64,000 bases of DNA from an uncultured Bacteroidota bacterium (GCA_903858475.1 CAIOIZ010000138.1:1-64000), one strand, 5' to 3'. Shown: positions 27,061 to 36,308, counted from the stretch's first letter. Translations and numbers: made by a program. The notes: generated from the letters alone by a model not told the origin.

Positions 27061-27129
27061 CGCTTCAAAATCCGCCTAGCCCAATAATAAAAATATTTGG
27101 TAAAACCCTTAAAAATAAAGGGATTGGCG

Positions 27130-27160
27130 TTGTTATTTCAAATATTTTACATCAACTTTG
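27130..27160 (+). promoter_or_regulatory. Candidate promoter of the mreB-rodA cluster
   Basis: GTTG ending at 27132 and CAACTTTG at 27153-27160 fit the Bacteroidota -33 (TTTG) and -7 (TAnnTTTG) elements with one mismatch each and a 20-bp spacer. It lies 37 bp before the mreB ATG. Confidence 0.45.
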
Positions 27161-27197
27161 CTGCATTATTTACTAGATACTTTTTTCACTCAACACA

Positions 27198-28223
27198 ATG
27201 GGACTTTTTAATTTTTTCACACAGGAAATTGCGATTGACCTGGGTACTGCTAATACCCTTATTATACACAACGACGAAGTGGTGGTGAATGAACCATCCA
27301 TTGTAGCGTTGGATCGAAACAATCCAAAAAATATTTTAGCCGTAGGCAAGAAGGCATTGATGATGCACGAGAAGACGCATGAAAGTATTCGTACCGTTCG
27401 TCCATTGAAGGATGGTGTGATTGCAGATTTTAATGCGGCTGAATTAATGATTCGTGAATTAATCAAATTGGTGTATCCCAAAAAACCATTGTTTTCTCCT
27501 AGTTGGCGAATGATGATTTGTATTCCTTCTTCTATCACTGAAGTTGAAAAGCGTGCGGTGCGGGATAGTGCAGAACAGGCAGGTGCAAAAGAAGTTTATT
27601 TGATTCATGAACCCATGGCCGCTGCATTGGGTATTGGTATCGATGTAGAAGAGCCCGTTGGTAATATGATTATCGATATCGGTGGTGGTACTACTGGTAT
27701 CACCGTGATTGCATTAGCTGGAATTGTTTGCGATCAAAGTATTCGTATTGCAGGAGATGAGTTTACAGCAGACATCATGGAAGCATTGCGTCGTTATCAT
27801 AGTTTATTAATTGGTGAACGTACAGCGGAACAAATAAAAATTCAAGTAGGTGCTGCTATGAAGGACCTTGATAATCCTCCTGAAGATATTCCTGTAAATG
27901 GTCGTGACTTGGTAACGGGTATACCCAAACAAGTTATGGTTAGTTATCAAGAAGTGGCAGAAGCATTGGATAAAAGTATTTTTAAAATAGAAGAAGCTAT
28001 TCTAAAAGCTTTGGAAGTAACGCCGCCTGAATTGGCTTCTGATATTTATCGCAGAGGCTTGTATTTAACTGGTGGTGGTGCTTTGCTTAGAGGGTTGGAT
28101 AAAAGAATTGGTGCTAAAATAAAATTACCTGTACATGTGGCCGATGATCCATTGAAGAGTGTAGTACGCGGAACAGGTATTGCATTAAAGCATTACGATC
28201 GTTATCCTTTTGTGATGAGGTAG
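27198..28223 (+). CDS. mreB: Rod-shape protein MreB (actin homologue)
   Basis: The bacterial actin that guides the elongation machinery along the inner membrane. The 341-aa protein has the phosphate-1 motif AIDLGTANTLI and phosphate-2 motif IDIGGGTTGITVI, plus the adenosine-binding LTGGGALLRGLD. Length is normal. It heads a cluster with mreC, mreD, mrdA and rodA, which together form the Rod complex; 113 bp separate it from mreC. Confidence 0.98.
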   Translation: MGLFNFFTQEIAIDLGTANTLIIHNDEVVVNEPSIVALDRNNPKNILAVGKKALMMHEKTHESIRTVRPLKDGVIADFNAAELMIRELIKLVYPKKPLFSPSWRMMICIPSSITEVEKRAVRDSAEQAGAKEVYLIHEPMAAALGIGIDVEEPVGNMIIDIGGGTTGITVIALAGIVCDQSIRIAGDEFTADIMEALRRYHSLLIGERTAEQIKIQVGAAMKDLDNPPEDIPVNGRDLVTGIPKQVMVSYQEVAEALDKSIFKIEEAILKALEVTPPELASDIYRRGLYLTGGGALLRGLDKRIGAKIKLPVHVADDPLKSVVRGTGIALKHYDRYPFVMR

Positions 28224-28336
28224 TTTATTTAAGTCAGACTTACTACTTAAAACTGATTGGTGGAAAGTGGTAACTATTAATGTAGGAATTTTAAATTGGT
28301 ACTTAGCATTCACAATCGTATTTAAACGTCTCCACC

Positions 28337-29197
28337 TTGCGTAACGTTTTCTTTTTCATCAGAAAGTATTTTACATTTTTTTTCTTCCTGTTTTTACAGG
28401 GGTTATCTGTCTATTTAATTGTTCGGTACAGTAATTATCACAATGCCATGTTTAGCAAAACAGCGTTGGAAGTAACTGGCAATATCAGCAGCAGATACAA
28501 TAGAGTACAATACTATTTCTTGTTGGATAAAACCAACGATGAATTGTTGAAGGCCAACGAAAGATTACTCAATCAACAAAAACAAAACTTCAGTCAGCCC
28601 GATACGGGCAATTTGCTATCGGCAGGTCCCGGTATAAATGATACACTTTCTGCTAATCGCAAGTGGTTATACCATGCAGCCAAAGTGGTTCAACAAAGTA
28701 TTATCCAACAAAATAATTATGTAATTATTCATCGCGGAAGTAATCAGCAATTAAGAAATGACTTAGGCGTGGTGGACATTAATAATGGGGTTGTGGGTAA
28801 GATTGTTGAAACAAGTGAAAATTTTTCGGCGATCATGAGTCTTTTGCACAAAGACAGTAAGGTGAGTGCCAAACTTTTTAAATATCCTGATGTGGCGGGT
28901 ACCATTTTCTGGGATGGAAAGACACCCAATATAGTAGAGTTGATTGGCATACCTAAAAGCCTCAAGGTCGCTAAAGGCGATTCTGTTATTACCAGTGGCT
29001 TGACTGCTACTTATCCGGCTGGTTATATGATTGGACAGGTTGCGGAAGTATCACCCGATAAAAGTTCTAGTAATTATCAGATAAAAATAAAAACCACCGT
29101 TAATTTTTATAATGTTCAGATGGTATATGCCATTGACAACTTAGAACAGGATGAAATTAAGGCGCTAGAGAAAAAATTAGAAAAGAAAAATCATTGA
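28337..29197 (+). CDS. mreC: Rod-shape protein MreC (TTG start)
   Basis: A 286-aa inner-membrane protein of the elongation machinery. One membrane helix (about residues 14-30) is followed by a coiled-coil stretch and the beta-rich periplasmic domain (FSAIMSLLHKDSKVSAKL and ITSGLTATYPAGYMIGQV). The only suitable start is TTG at 28337, giving MRNVFFFIRKYF, a typical MreC N-terminus; the next in-frame ATG is 38 codons later, inside the protein. The stop overlaps the mreD start. Confidence 0.95.
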   Translation: MRNVFFFIRKYFTFFFFLFLQGLSVYLIVRYSNYHNAMFSKTALEVTGNISSRYNRVQYYFLLDKTNDELLKANERLLNQQKQNFSQPDTGNLLSAGPGINDTLSANRKWLYHAAKVVQQSIIQQNNYVIIHRGSNQQLRNDLGVVDINNGVVGKIVETSENFSAIMSLLHKDSKVSAKLFKYPDVAGTIFWDGKTPNIVELIGIPKSLKVAKGDSVITSGLTATYPAGYMIGQVAEVSPDKSSSNYQIKIKTTVNFYNVQMVYAIDNLEQDEIKALEKKLEKKNH

Positions 29198-29727
29198 GCC
29201 CGTTAATTAAAAATATTATCCGATTTGCGCTATTTGTGCTGATACAAGTATTTGTATTAGACCGTATTCATTTACATCAATTGGTAACACCCTATCTATA
29301 TTTCTTGTTTATTTTATGGATGCCCTTTAAAATGAATCGTTCTTGGCAAATGGTCATTGCTTTTTTATTGGGAATTACCCTCGATGCATTTCATCACCAT
29401 CCAGGTTTTCATGCTGCGGCCTGTGTGCTGATCGCCTTTATTCGACCCTATCTTATCAACCTCTTTATTCCTCAAGAAGGAGCAGAAAGTAATTACAATG
29501 AACCTTCCGTTAAAAGTATGGGAGGCTATTTGCCCTATTTTATTTTTGTTACAGTGCTTACTATTATTCATCATGCCTGGTTGTTTTTATTAGAAGCTTG
29601 GCAATTTGGTAACCTTTGGTATTTTTTTGGTAACACTTTGTTTTCAACTGCTATTAGCTTACTGTTGATTATCATCACGGAATTATTATTTGTACGTAAG
29701 CAAAAATTTAAAACGAATACGATATAA
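29194..29727 (+). CDS. mreD: Rod-shape protein MreD (TTG start)
   Basis: A 177-aa inner-membrane protein with about five helices, the third component of the Rod complex. It starts at a TTG that overlaps the mreC stop (ATTGA), so translation is coupled. Sequence similarity within MreD is weak and the assignment rests on size, hydrophobicity and position between mreC and mrdA. Confidence 0.85.
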   Translation: MSPLIKNIIRFALFVLIQVFVLDRIHLHQLVTPYLYFLFILWMPFKMNRSWQMVIAFLLGITLDAFHHHPGFHAAACVLIAFIRPYLINLFIPQEGAESNYNEPSVKSMGGYLPYFIFVTVLTIIHHAWLFLLEAWQFGNLWYFFGNTLFSTAISLLLIIITELLFVRKQKFKTNTI

Positions 29728-29758
29728 CAGGATTTTTAATCATTGAATCTATCATCAA

Positions 29759-31900
29759 GTGTCTGTCTTTAATCAATCCAGGAAAAATGTAATCAGGCTA
29801 ATTTTTGTAGTCCTCTTCCTTGTTATCATAGGCAGGCTTTTTACTTTACAATTATTCTCCTCCAAATATCGAATTCAAGCCGATGACCAGGGTACTTTTC
29901 GTAAGGTGGTTTATCCCGATAGAGGAATTATTTATGACCGAAAGGGAAAGGCTATTTTAGAAAACACTACGATTTATGATCTGATGGTGATTCCTGGAAA
30001 GATTAAGGGAACTGATACCTTGGCACTTTGCAATGTATTGGGTATCGATACCGCCGAATTCCATCAACGAATCATTTCAGCAATTCTCAAAAACAAAAGC
30101 TATCGGCCATCAATATTCGAAGCTATGCTGACCAGTGAAAAGCTGGCTAAGCTGAATGAAAGCATGTATAAGTTCGAGCCTGGTTATTATTTGCAGGAAC
30201 GCCCTGTTCGTAGTTACCCTTTTGATGCAGCAGGTAATATATTGGGCTATTTGTCTGAAGTTGATTCTGGTTTTTTGAAAAACCATAAAACAGAAGGTTA
30301 CCAAATGGGTGATTATGCTGGTAAAGTGGGATTGGAAAAAAATTATGAAAAAGTATTGATGGGACAAAGAGGTATAGAGTTTTGGAAAAGAGATAAGATG
30401 AATCGCCTTACTGATCGTTTGGAAAATGGACGCTTTGATACCATGGCCATTGCTGGACAGAATATGTATAGTGCCCTAGATGTTGAATTACAATTATTGG
30501 GTGAAAAATTAATGGAAAACAAATTGGGCTCCATTGTAGCAATTGATCCCAAATCTGGCGGTATTATTTGTATGGTGAGTAGCCCCAACTTCAAACCGAA
30601 ATTATTAACAGGGGCCGATCGAAAAAAACATATTACAGAATTACTATTGAATCCAGCACTTCCTTTATACAATCGTGCGGTGAGTGCCACTTATTCGCCT
30701 GGTTCCACTTTTAAAACATTGCAAGCATTGGTTGCATTACATGAAGGTGTTATTACCACACAAACGCAGGTAAGCTGCAACGGTGCTTTTTATGGTTGTG
30801 GTACTGGCAAGCCGATGAAATGCCTTGATTATGGAACATTTAGCATGCAATCGGCTATTACCAAATCGGATAATACCTATTTTGCTACCGTCATGCAAAA
30901 AATTATTAATAATCCAAAATATCCAAACATTGATAGTAGTCTAGCTAATTGGGATCGTTACATGTATGCGTTCGGGTTAGGGCATAAATTAGGTGTGGAT
31001 GTGCCATCAGAAACGAAAGGCAATATTCCTACGCCGGAATATTTTAATAAACCTAAAATATTTGGCCCAGGCAAATGGAATTACTGCAGCTTTAGATCGG
31101 TAAGTATTGGCCAAGGCGAAGTGAATGTAACTCCCTTACAAGTGGCCAACGAAATGGCTTATATCGCTAATAAGGGTTGGTATAAAATTCCTCACATGAT
31201 TGACTCTATTGAAGGAGGTGATAAATTTGATATGCTCACCAAATTCAAAGTAAGACAAAATGCAATTGATATTCCTGATAGTATTTTTGAAGTAGTACAC
31301 AATGGTATGCAAGGGGTGGTTGATGCTGGTACCGGCACCGGTGCAAAAGTGCCTGGTATTAATATTTGTGGCAAAACTGGTACCGTTGAAAACTATGAGC
31401 ATGGTGTAAAGCAACCCAATCACTCATTTTTCTGTGCATTTGCACCACGTGAAAATCCGAAAATTGCCATCATGTGTGTGGTTGAAAACAGCGGCCGATT
31501 TGGCGGCACCTATGCAGCACCTATTGTAGGCTTAATGATTGAAAAATATTTGAAAGATTCTATTACTGATAAAGGAAGACTAGCCAAAATAGAAAGCCTA
31601 TCTAATTTGAATTTGATTCCTGCTAGAATTTATCGAGAAATACGCCGACAGGATTCTTTGTTACATTCAAAAGATGCTGATTATTTATCAGAAAAAGGGA
31701 TTATCAGAAAAGCCAAAGATACATTGGGCATTGAAGTGGATGATGAGGATAAAGAATCGCTGGATAAAAATAAAAAAGATACTATCAACAATGGAACAAT
31801 TCCTACTAAAAATAAGGAAGTAAAATTACCTTTGAAAACAGCGGCAATCCTTCCTGACCAAAAAAAGAAACCAATTCAAAAAGATTCCATTCAACCATAG
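29759..31900 (+). CDS. mrdA: Penicillin-binding protein 2 (GTG start)
   Basis: The peptidoglycan transpeptidase of cell elongation, 713 aa. A membrane anchor lies at residues 12-32, a dimerisation domain at about 50-230 and the transpeptidase domain at about 255-610. The three active-site motifs are present: S-x-x-K in SPGSTFK (about residue 316), SDN in TKSDNTYF (about 370) and KTGT in CGKTGT (about 539). A Lys/Asp-rich C-terminal tail of about 100 residues is extra. It starts at GTG at 29759; no in-frame ATG fits. It follows mreD by 31 bp. Confidence 0.96.
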   Translation: MSVFNQSRKNVIRLIFVVLFLVIIGRLFTLQLFSSKYRIQADDQGTFRKVVYPDRGIIYDRKGKAILENTTIYDLMVIPGKIKGTDTLALCNVLGIDTAEFHQRIISAILKNKSYRPSIFEAMLTSEKLAKLNESMYKFEPGYYLQERPVRSYPFDAAGNILGYLSEVDSGFLKNHKTEGYQMGDYAGKVGLEKNYEKVLMGQRGIEFWKRDKMNRLTDRLENGRFDTMAIAGQNMYSALDVELQLLGEKLMENKLGSIVAIDPKSGGIICMVSSPNFKPKLLTGADRKKHITELLLNPALPLYNRAVSATYSPGSTFKTLQALVALHEGVITTQTQVSCNGAFYGCGTGKPMKCLDYGTFSMQSAITKSDNTYFATVMQKIINNPKYPNIDSSLANWDRYMYAFGLGHKLGVDVPSETKGNIPTPEYFNKPKIFGPGKWNYCSFRSVSIGQGEVNVTPLQVANEMAYIANKGWYKIPHMIDSIEGGDKFDMLTKFKVRQNAIDIPDSIFEVVHNGMQGVVDAGTGTGAKVPGINICGKTGTVENYEHGVKQPNHSFFCAFAPRENPKIAIMCVVENSGRFGGTYAAPIVGLMIEKYLKDSITDKGRLAKIESLSNLNLIPARIYREIRRQDSLLHSKDADYLSEKGIIRKAKDTLGIEVDDEDKESLDKNKKDTINNGTIPTKNKEVKLPLKTAAILPDQKKKPIQKDSIQP

Positions 31901-31927
31901 TTAAATAAAGTTTAGAAGTTACCGCAT

Positions 31928-33277
31928 ATGTATCAACAGAATAATCCAACCATTTCAAAAGGCGTCGATTGGCTGATTATTTGGCTGTATGCCGCCCTTT
32001 GTATTATTGGATTGATTTGTATATTTTCTGTTGAATATAGAAGCCCTGACAGTGTTTTACAAAGTTTTCTTGGGTTCAAAAAAAATTACAGCAAGCAGCT
32101 TTTTTATTTTGCAGCCTGTATTCTTATTGCCATTTTTATTTTGCTCACCGATAGTAAATTATTTACAGCCACAGCAAATCTTTCTTATCTATTGGGTATT
32201 GTTTTGATATTGGCCACATTTGTATTTGGTAAAGAAATAAAAGGATCTAAAAGCTGGATTCCGTTAGGATTTATGAACCTTCAAGCTGTTGAACTTTGTA
32301 AAATATTCACTGCCCTGGCATTGTCAAAATATTTGTCAATGCAGGAAACAGATTTCCGAAAAAGACAATCTCAACTTATTGCTGCAGCAATTGCATTTGC
32401 ACCGGCTGCATTTTCCATATTACAAGGCGAAACTGGACTAGCACTCGTTTATTTTGCATTCCTCATTCCAATGTATCGCGAAGGGCTACCTGCTTTTTAC
32501 CTCATATTTGGCGCAGCCATGGCGGTATTATTAATTGTTTCATTATTATTTTCTACCAAGTCGTTGTTGATTAGTTTCGCTGTTATGGCTTTCTTGCTAA
32601 TCTATTTCAATCGACGTTTAATCAAAAGAAATAAGAATATCTTCTTAAGTATAGTTGCTGTATGGATATTTTGTTCTGCCTTTGTAGGTGTTGTCGTGCC
32701 CTTTGTTTTCAAACACGTGCTCAAAGGGTATCAGTCTGATCGAATTTTTAGCATGGTAGGGGTGGATAACCCGTATACCGATAAAACGGCAGTGCTAACA
32801 GATACAGAAGAAAAAGAAAAGAAAAAAGAAAAAGACAAGCAGAATTACAACGTAAAACAATCTATTATCGCCATCGGGTCGGGTGGATTTGCAGGAAAGG
32901 GTTTTATGAAAGGCACTCAAACCCAAGGCGATTTTGTACCCGAGCAGCATACCGATTTTATCTTTACTTCAGTGGGCGAAAACTTTGGTTTTTGGGGAAG
33001 TGCACTTCTTATGTTGATTTATCTTGGGTTATTATTAAGAATTGTAAGTATTGCTGAAAGACAAAGAAGTACATTCAGTAGGGTATATGCTTATAGTGTT
33101 GCCGGAATTATTTTCTTTCATGTGGCAGTTAATATTTGTGTAACCATCGGATTGGCTCCGGTAATTGGTATTACACTTCCATTAATGAGTTATGGGGGGT
33201 CCTCGATGCTGACATTCACAATTTTAATTTTTATATTGGTGAAACTAGATGCCGATCGCCAGATGGTATTAAGATAG
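31928..33277 (+). CDS. rodA: Rod-shape determining protein RodA
   Basis: A SEDS-family glycosyltransferase that polymerises lipid II, paired with PBP2 from the preceding gene. The 449-aa protein has about 10 helices; the end has PLMSYGGSSMLT. A charged segment around residues 290-310 (EKEKKKEKDK) sits in the large loop that in characterised SEDS proteins lies on the periplasmic side. An ATG start at 31928 follows mrdA by 27 bp. Confidence 0.97.
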   Translation: MYQQNNPTISKGVDWLIIWLYAALCIIGLICIFSVEYRSPDSVLQSFLGFKKNYSKQLFYFAACILIAIFILLTDSKLFTATANLSYLLGIVLILATFVFGKEIKGSKSWIPLGFMNLQAVELCKIFTALALSKYLSMQETDFRKRQSQLIAAAIAFAPAAFSILQGETGLALVYFAFLIPMYREGLPAFYLIFGAAMAVLLIVSLLFSTKSLLISFAVMAFLLIYFNRRLIKRNKNIFLSIVAVWIFCSAFVGVVVPFVFKHVLKGYQSDRIFSMVGVDNPYTDKTAVLTDTEEKEKKKEKDKQNYNVKQSIIAIGSGGFAGKGFMKGTQTQGDFVPEQHTDFIFTSVGENFGFWGSALLMLIYLGLLLRIVSIAERQRSTFSRVYAYSVAGIIFFHVAVNICVTIGLAPVIGITLPLMSYGGSSMLTFTILIFILVKLDADRQMVLR

Positions 33278-33302
33278 TTGTTCGAATTATTTAAAGTAAG
33301 CA

Positions 33303-34049
33303 ATGAAAATTATCCCACTCAGCGAAGGTGCTTTTACAATTGATGCCAGTAAAAAATTCATTCCTTTTAACAAAGAAAAGGACGATCTTCAAACGAGGCC
33401 CATAGGTAGTTTGTTAGTGGAAATTCAACCATTTTGTATTATTACCAACAATGATATTATTCTAATTGATACTGGCCTCGGGTTTACAAATGAAAAGGGC
33501 GTTTTACAAATACATCAAAATTTATTGGATCATGATATCAATCCAATGGATATTACCAAAGTACTAGTGAGTCATTTACACAAAGATCATAGCGGTGGTA
33601 TTGGCAAGCAAGATGCATTATTACAGCAAGATTTTTTTAGCTTTCCCAATGCTACTTACTATGTAAATAAAGAGGAGTTGTCTTATGCATTGCAAAAAGC
33701 TACACCCTCCTATAGCATAGAAGATTTTCAATTATTACTTGATTCAGATAAAGTGGTATTGCTCGACGGAAACGGTATGCTGGATGGATATATTCAGTAT
33801 TGGGTAAGTGGAGCTCATTCTCCTTTTCATCAGGTTTTTTTATTGGAGGAAAATGAGGAAAAAGTATTTTTTGGTGGGGATGTAGCACCCCAATTACAAC
33901 AAATGAAAAGTCGGTTTATAGCAAAATACGACTTTGATGGAAAGCGTTGTATGGAATTAAGGAAATTATGGTGGGAGCAGGGGAAAAAAGAGCATTGGAC
34001 TTTTCTCTTTTATCACGATATTAAAACACCTGTTTTTAGCTTTAAATAA
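33303..34049 (+). CDS. Metallo-beta-lactamase fold hydrolase
   Basis: A 248-aa protein of the MBL-fold hydrolase superfamily. The zinc-binding motif H-x-H-x-D-H is present as SHLHKDHSGG (about residue 95), with further ligands GAHSPFHQ and FFGGDV. No signal peptide. It follows rodA by 25 bp on the same strand, so it may be the last gene of that cluster. The exact substrate is unknown; members range from glyoxalase II to lactonases. Confidence 0.9.
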   Translation: MKIIPLSEGAFTIDASKKFIPFNKEKDDLQTRPIGSLLVEIQPFCIITNNDIILIDTGLGFTNEKGVLQIHQNLLDHDINPMDITKVLVSHLHKDHSGGIGKQDALLQQDFFSFPNATYYVNKEELSYALQKATPSYSIEDFQLLLDSDKVVLLDGNGMLDGYIQYWVSGAHSPFHQVFLLEENEEKVFFGGDVAPQLQQMKSRFIAKYDFDGKRCMELRKLWWEQGKKEHWTFLFYHDIKTPVFSFK

Positions 34050-34069
34050 GCAATTTATAAGGTAGGGAT

Positions 34070-34101
34070 AAAAAAAAGGCCTGCCCTAGAAAGGGCTGGC
34101 C
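34070..34101 (-). terminator. Strong minus-strand terminator
   Basis: GGCC-GCCCT stem with an AGAA loop and one T/T mismatch, followed on the minus strand by eight Ts. No minus-strand gene ends here, since the nearest one (34266-34676) already has a terminator at 34211-34240. It may therefore end a short RNA, listed separately. Confidence 0.8.
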
Positions 34102-34124
34102 GTTGCTAACCTATGAAAAACACC
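34071..34124 (-). ncRNA. Candidate small RNA, about 54 nt
   Basis: On the minus strand a promoter (34130-34160) is followed after a few bases by a short ORF-free stretch and a strong terminator ending at about 34070. This is the layout of an independent small RNA. Its 5' part is unstructured and its 3' part is the terminator stem. Length and ends are inferred from the elements, not measured. Confidence 0.35.
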
Positions 34125-34129
34125 TACCG

Positions 34130-34160
34130 CAAATTTAGAGTAAATAATTAAATTATCAAG
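34130..34160 (-). promoter_or_regulatory. Candidate promoter of the small RNA
   Basis: Minus-strand CTTG (34160-34157) and TAAATTTG (34137-34130), separated by 19 bp, fit the Bacteroidota -33/-7 consensus TTTG and TAnnTTTG. Transcription would start near 34124. Confidence 0.45.
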
Positions 34161-34210
34161 CAATTTTGCATTTTTCTTTCAATCTGTTTTATTAGGGCAT
34201 ATATGCCAAT

Positions 34211-34240
34211 AAAAAACCCTCTTTTATAGATAAGAGGGTT
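34211..34240 (-). terminator. Terminator after the CpxP-like gene
   Basis: Inverted repeat AACCCTCTT/AAGAGGGTT; on the minus strand it is followed by a run of Ts. It ends the sigma factor/membrane protein/CpxP-like transcript. Confidence 0.88.
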
Positions 34241-34265
34241 ATAAATATTAGGTGGTGAGTAAGTT

Positions 34266-34676
34266 TTATACTCTTCTTATTGGTTGTCTGAGCCTGTTTT
34301 GATTTGGCCTATTTTTTATTCTATCGATCAATTTCCTTCTAAATTCACCATGTAATTTGTAAAATCTTTCTACTCTTTTGGGATTGTGTAATACTTTGTT
34401 GAACCGAGGCTCAAATCTCTTTTTAATATCTAAAATTCTTTGTTCTTTTTCCAGTTCGGGCAACTGATGGTCTACCCCCCTTACTTCCTTTTCAAACTCA
34501 TTATGAATAGGCCAAAATGCTTGGGCCTCCTCAGTAGTTAGTTCAAGCTTTTGGGTAATATAGGCAGTATATACCGCTTCCAGTTGTTCTTTCTTAGGTT
34601 GATTGTCATCTGGCACTTGTGCATAGGTAAATTGCAATCCAATGACAAAGGCGATGAGTATTAATATCTTTTTCAT
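34266..34676 (-). CDS. Small exported protein, CpxP/Spy-like
   Basis: A 136-aa protein with a signal peptide (MKKILILIAFVIGLQFTYAQ) and a mature part that is mostly charged helix. It has a LTTEEAQAFWPIHNEFE segment like the LTxxQ-type repeat of periplasmic stress proteins, and ends in a very basic tail. It lies last after the ECF sigma factor and its membrane partner on the same strand, which suggests that it belongs to an envelope stress response. Function is inferred from composition and context only. Confidence 0.65.
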   Translation of the reverse strand: MKKILILIAFVIGLQFTYAQVPDDNQPKKEQLEAVYTAYITQKLELTTEEAQAFWPIHNEFEKEVRGVDHQLPELEKEQRILDIKKRFEPRFNKVLHNPKRVERFYKLHGEFRRKLIDRIKNRPNQNRLRQPIRRV

Positions 34677-34776
34677 TTATTAAAAATTAATTTTATTTGC
34701 TGTCACAGAGTATGGCCTTTATTATTATGTTCGGTTAGTTGTAACAGATTTTTATGGCTATTTACAATTAGAAAAT

Positions 34777-35649
34777 TTAATTCATGCTTTTCGTTTCGTC
34801 TAGTTGATTCAGTAATTCATCTATTTCATTACTTTCTGCATCACTCGACATGCTCACATTAATACGATCGTTATCTTGAACAGCAGCAAATGTAAGCGCA
34901 GCCTCTACATCAACGCCATCCTTAGTTAAAAAACCAATAATTTCTTCATCTGAAACCTTGGCCAATTCCTCTTCTAATCTATTTTCCTTGGCCATTTGTA
35001 ATCCCTGTAATTGCGCTGCAGTTAAAGAGGTATTAGCTACACTTGTTAAAGGTATAAATTTAAAAACACCCAAGGCCATGAACCCGGTAAATAGGGCTGC
35101 TACAGCATATCGCATCCAAACTTTACTTGATTGTATGCTAATCAATTTTGCAGCAGGTGCAGGTTGTATTTGATGCTGTAAGTCAGTAGCAAGCGAGTCG
35201 AAATATCCATTGGGTACTTCATATACCCTTTCATTTTGAATACTATATAGCATCGGTGACAAGCTTCTTAATTCATCAGCAGCACTAGGTACTTCAATAT
35301 TTGCAAGAATATTGTCTGAAAGCTTATCAAAATAGCCAATTGGCGTTTGATATACAGCAATGTCTTTTAATGACTGAAGGGTTGATGATAAGTCATCCTC
35401 CTTACTATCCGCTGCTTTTATTTTTACTAAAATAGAATCAGCCAGTTGATCAAAATAGCCTGCTGGTAAAGCATGAGTAGGAAGTTCGATGGCTACCCGA
35501 TTTTCTTCGTCTTTTGCCTGCGATAATAACATCGCTGGTAATGAATCAAAGTAACCCTGGGGCACCACATATAAATGGCCAAAAGGGATAGTCGCTAAAA
35601 CGGGACTTATTTCCTTTATTTCATTCAATATGGGAATTCTATTTTTCAT
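34777..35649 (-). CDS. Single-pass membrane protein with four GYFD repeats, probable anti-sigma factor
   Basis: A 290-aa protein with one membrane helix (about 180-200). The N-terminal part contains four copies of a motif P-x-GYFD-x-L at residues 30, 62, 103 and 146, spaced 32, 41 and 43 residues apart; the copies also share preceding VP or TP and a hydrophobic helix after it. The C-terminal part after the helix is short, acidic, and would lie in the periplasm if the N-terminus is cytoplasmic. Position directly downstream of the ECF sigma gene (33 bp) makes it a candidate anti-sigma factor. No zinc-finger or known anti-sigma domain is recognised. Confidence 0.65.
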   Translation of the reverse strand: MKNRIPILNEIKEISPVLATIPFGHLYVVPQGYFDSLPAMLLSQAKDEENRVAIELPTHALPAGYFDQLADSILVKIKAADSKEDDLSSTLQSLKDIAVYQTPIGYFDKLSDNILANIEVPSAADELRSLSPMLYSIQNERVYEVPNGYFDSLATDLQHQIQPAPAAKLISIQSSKVWMRYAVAALFTGFMALGVFKFIPLTSVANTSLTAAQLQGLQMAKENRLEEELAKVSDEEIIGFLTKDGVDVEAALTFAAVQDNDRINVSMSSDAESNEIDELLNQLDETKSMN

Positions 35650-35682
35650 TGCTGTATTAAGACGGGAAATGAGGGCAAAAGT

Positions 35683-36234
35683 TTAACGATTTAGTATAAA
35701 ATCTTCAATTTTTTTTACTGCATGGTGATAACTGGCTTTCAAAGCTCCCTGACTGGTTTCCAAAACCCTACTCATTTCATCGTAAGGCATTTCATCATAA
35801 TACCTCAAATTGAATACAGCCCTTTGTTTTTCAGGCAGTTGCTGTATAGCAATCTGTAGTTTCCATTCTAATTTATTGGCGTCAAAATGCTCACTGGCCC
35901 TTACCTTATTGGCAAGGCCATTGTCCTCATCACTTATAGATATTGACGATCTTTTCTTTCTTTGTTCCAGAAAACTAAGGCTTTCATTAGTCGCAATTCG
36001 ATATAGCCAGGTATACAACTGACTATCCTCTCTGAAATTTTCTAACCCCTTCCAAACTTTGATAAACATATTCTGCAATACATCATTGGCATCCTCATGC
36101 TCTACCACCATCCTTCGAATATGCCAATATAGTTTTTCCTGGTATTTTTTGATAATGCGGGTATAGCCTCGCTCTTTAGTGGTAGGGTCTTTAAATTCAG
36201 AAAGCAGTTCCTTATCATCCAAGTGCTCGGCCAT
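35683..36234 (-). CDS. ECF-family RNA polymerase sigma factor
   Basis: A 183-aa extracytoplasmic function sigma factor. Region 2 lies at about residues 25-95 (VVEHEDANDVLQNMFIKVWK, YTWLYRIATNESL) and region 4 at about 130-180 (LPEKQRAVFNLRYYDEMPYDE, then a helix-turn-helix). It is the first gene of a minus-strand group with the GYFD-repeat protein and the CpxP-like protein. The likely model is release of sigma by envelope stress. Target promoters are unknown. Confidence 0.95.
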   Translation of the reverse strand: MAEHLDDKELLSEFKDPTTKERGYTRIIKKYQEKLYWHIRRMVVEHEDANDVLQNMFIKVWKGLENFREDSQLYTWLYRIATNESLSFLEQRKKRSSISISDEDNGLANKVRASEHFDANKLEWKLQIAIQQLPEKQRAVFNLRYYDEMPYDEMSRVLETSQGALKASYHHAVKKIEDFILNR

Positions 36235-36260
36235 ATATTAAAGTTGTATGTATAAATTTA

Positions 36261-36288
36261 AAAAAACCAATCGGTAAGATTGGTTTTT
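36261..36288 (-). terminator. Terminator between the transketolase subunit and the sigma factor
   Basis: Perfect 11-bp inverted repeat AAAAACCAATC/GATTGGTTTTT with a 5-nt loop, with A and T runs on both sides. It terminates the minus-strand transketolase transcript and could act in both directions. Confidence 0.88.
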
Positions 36289-36308
36289 ATTCTTAAGGTT
36301 TAATGCGA

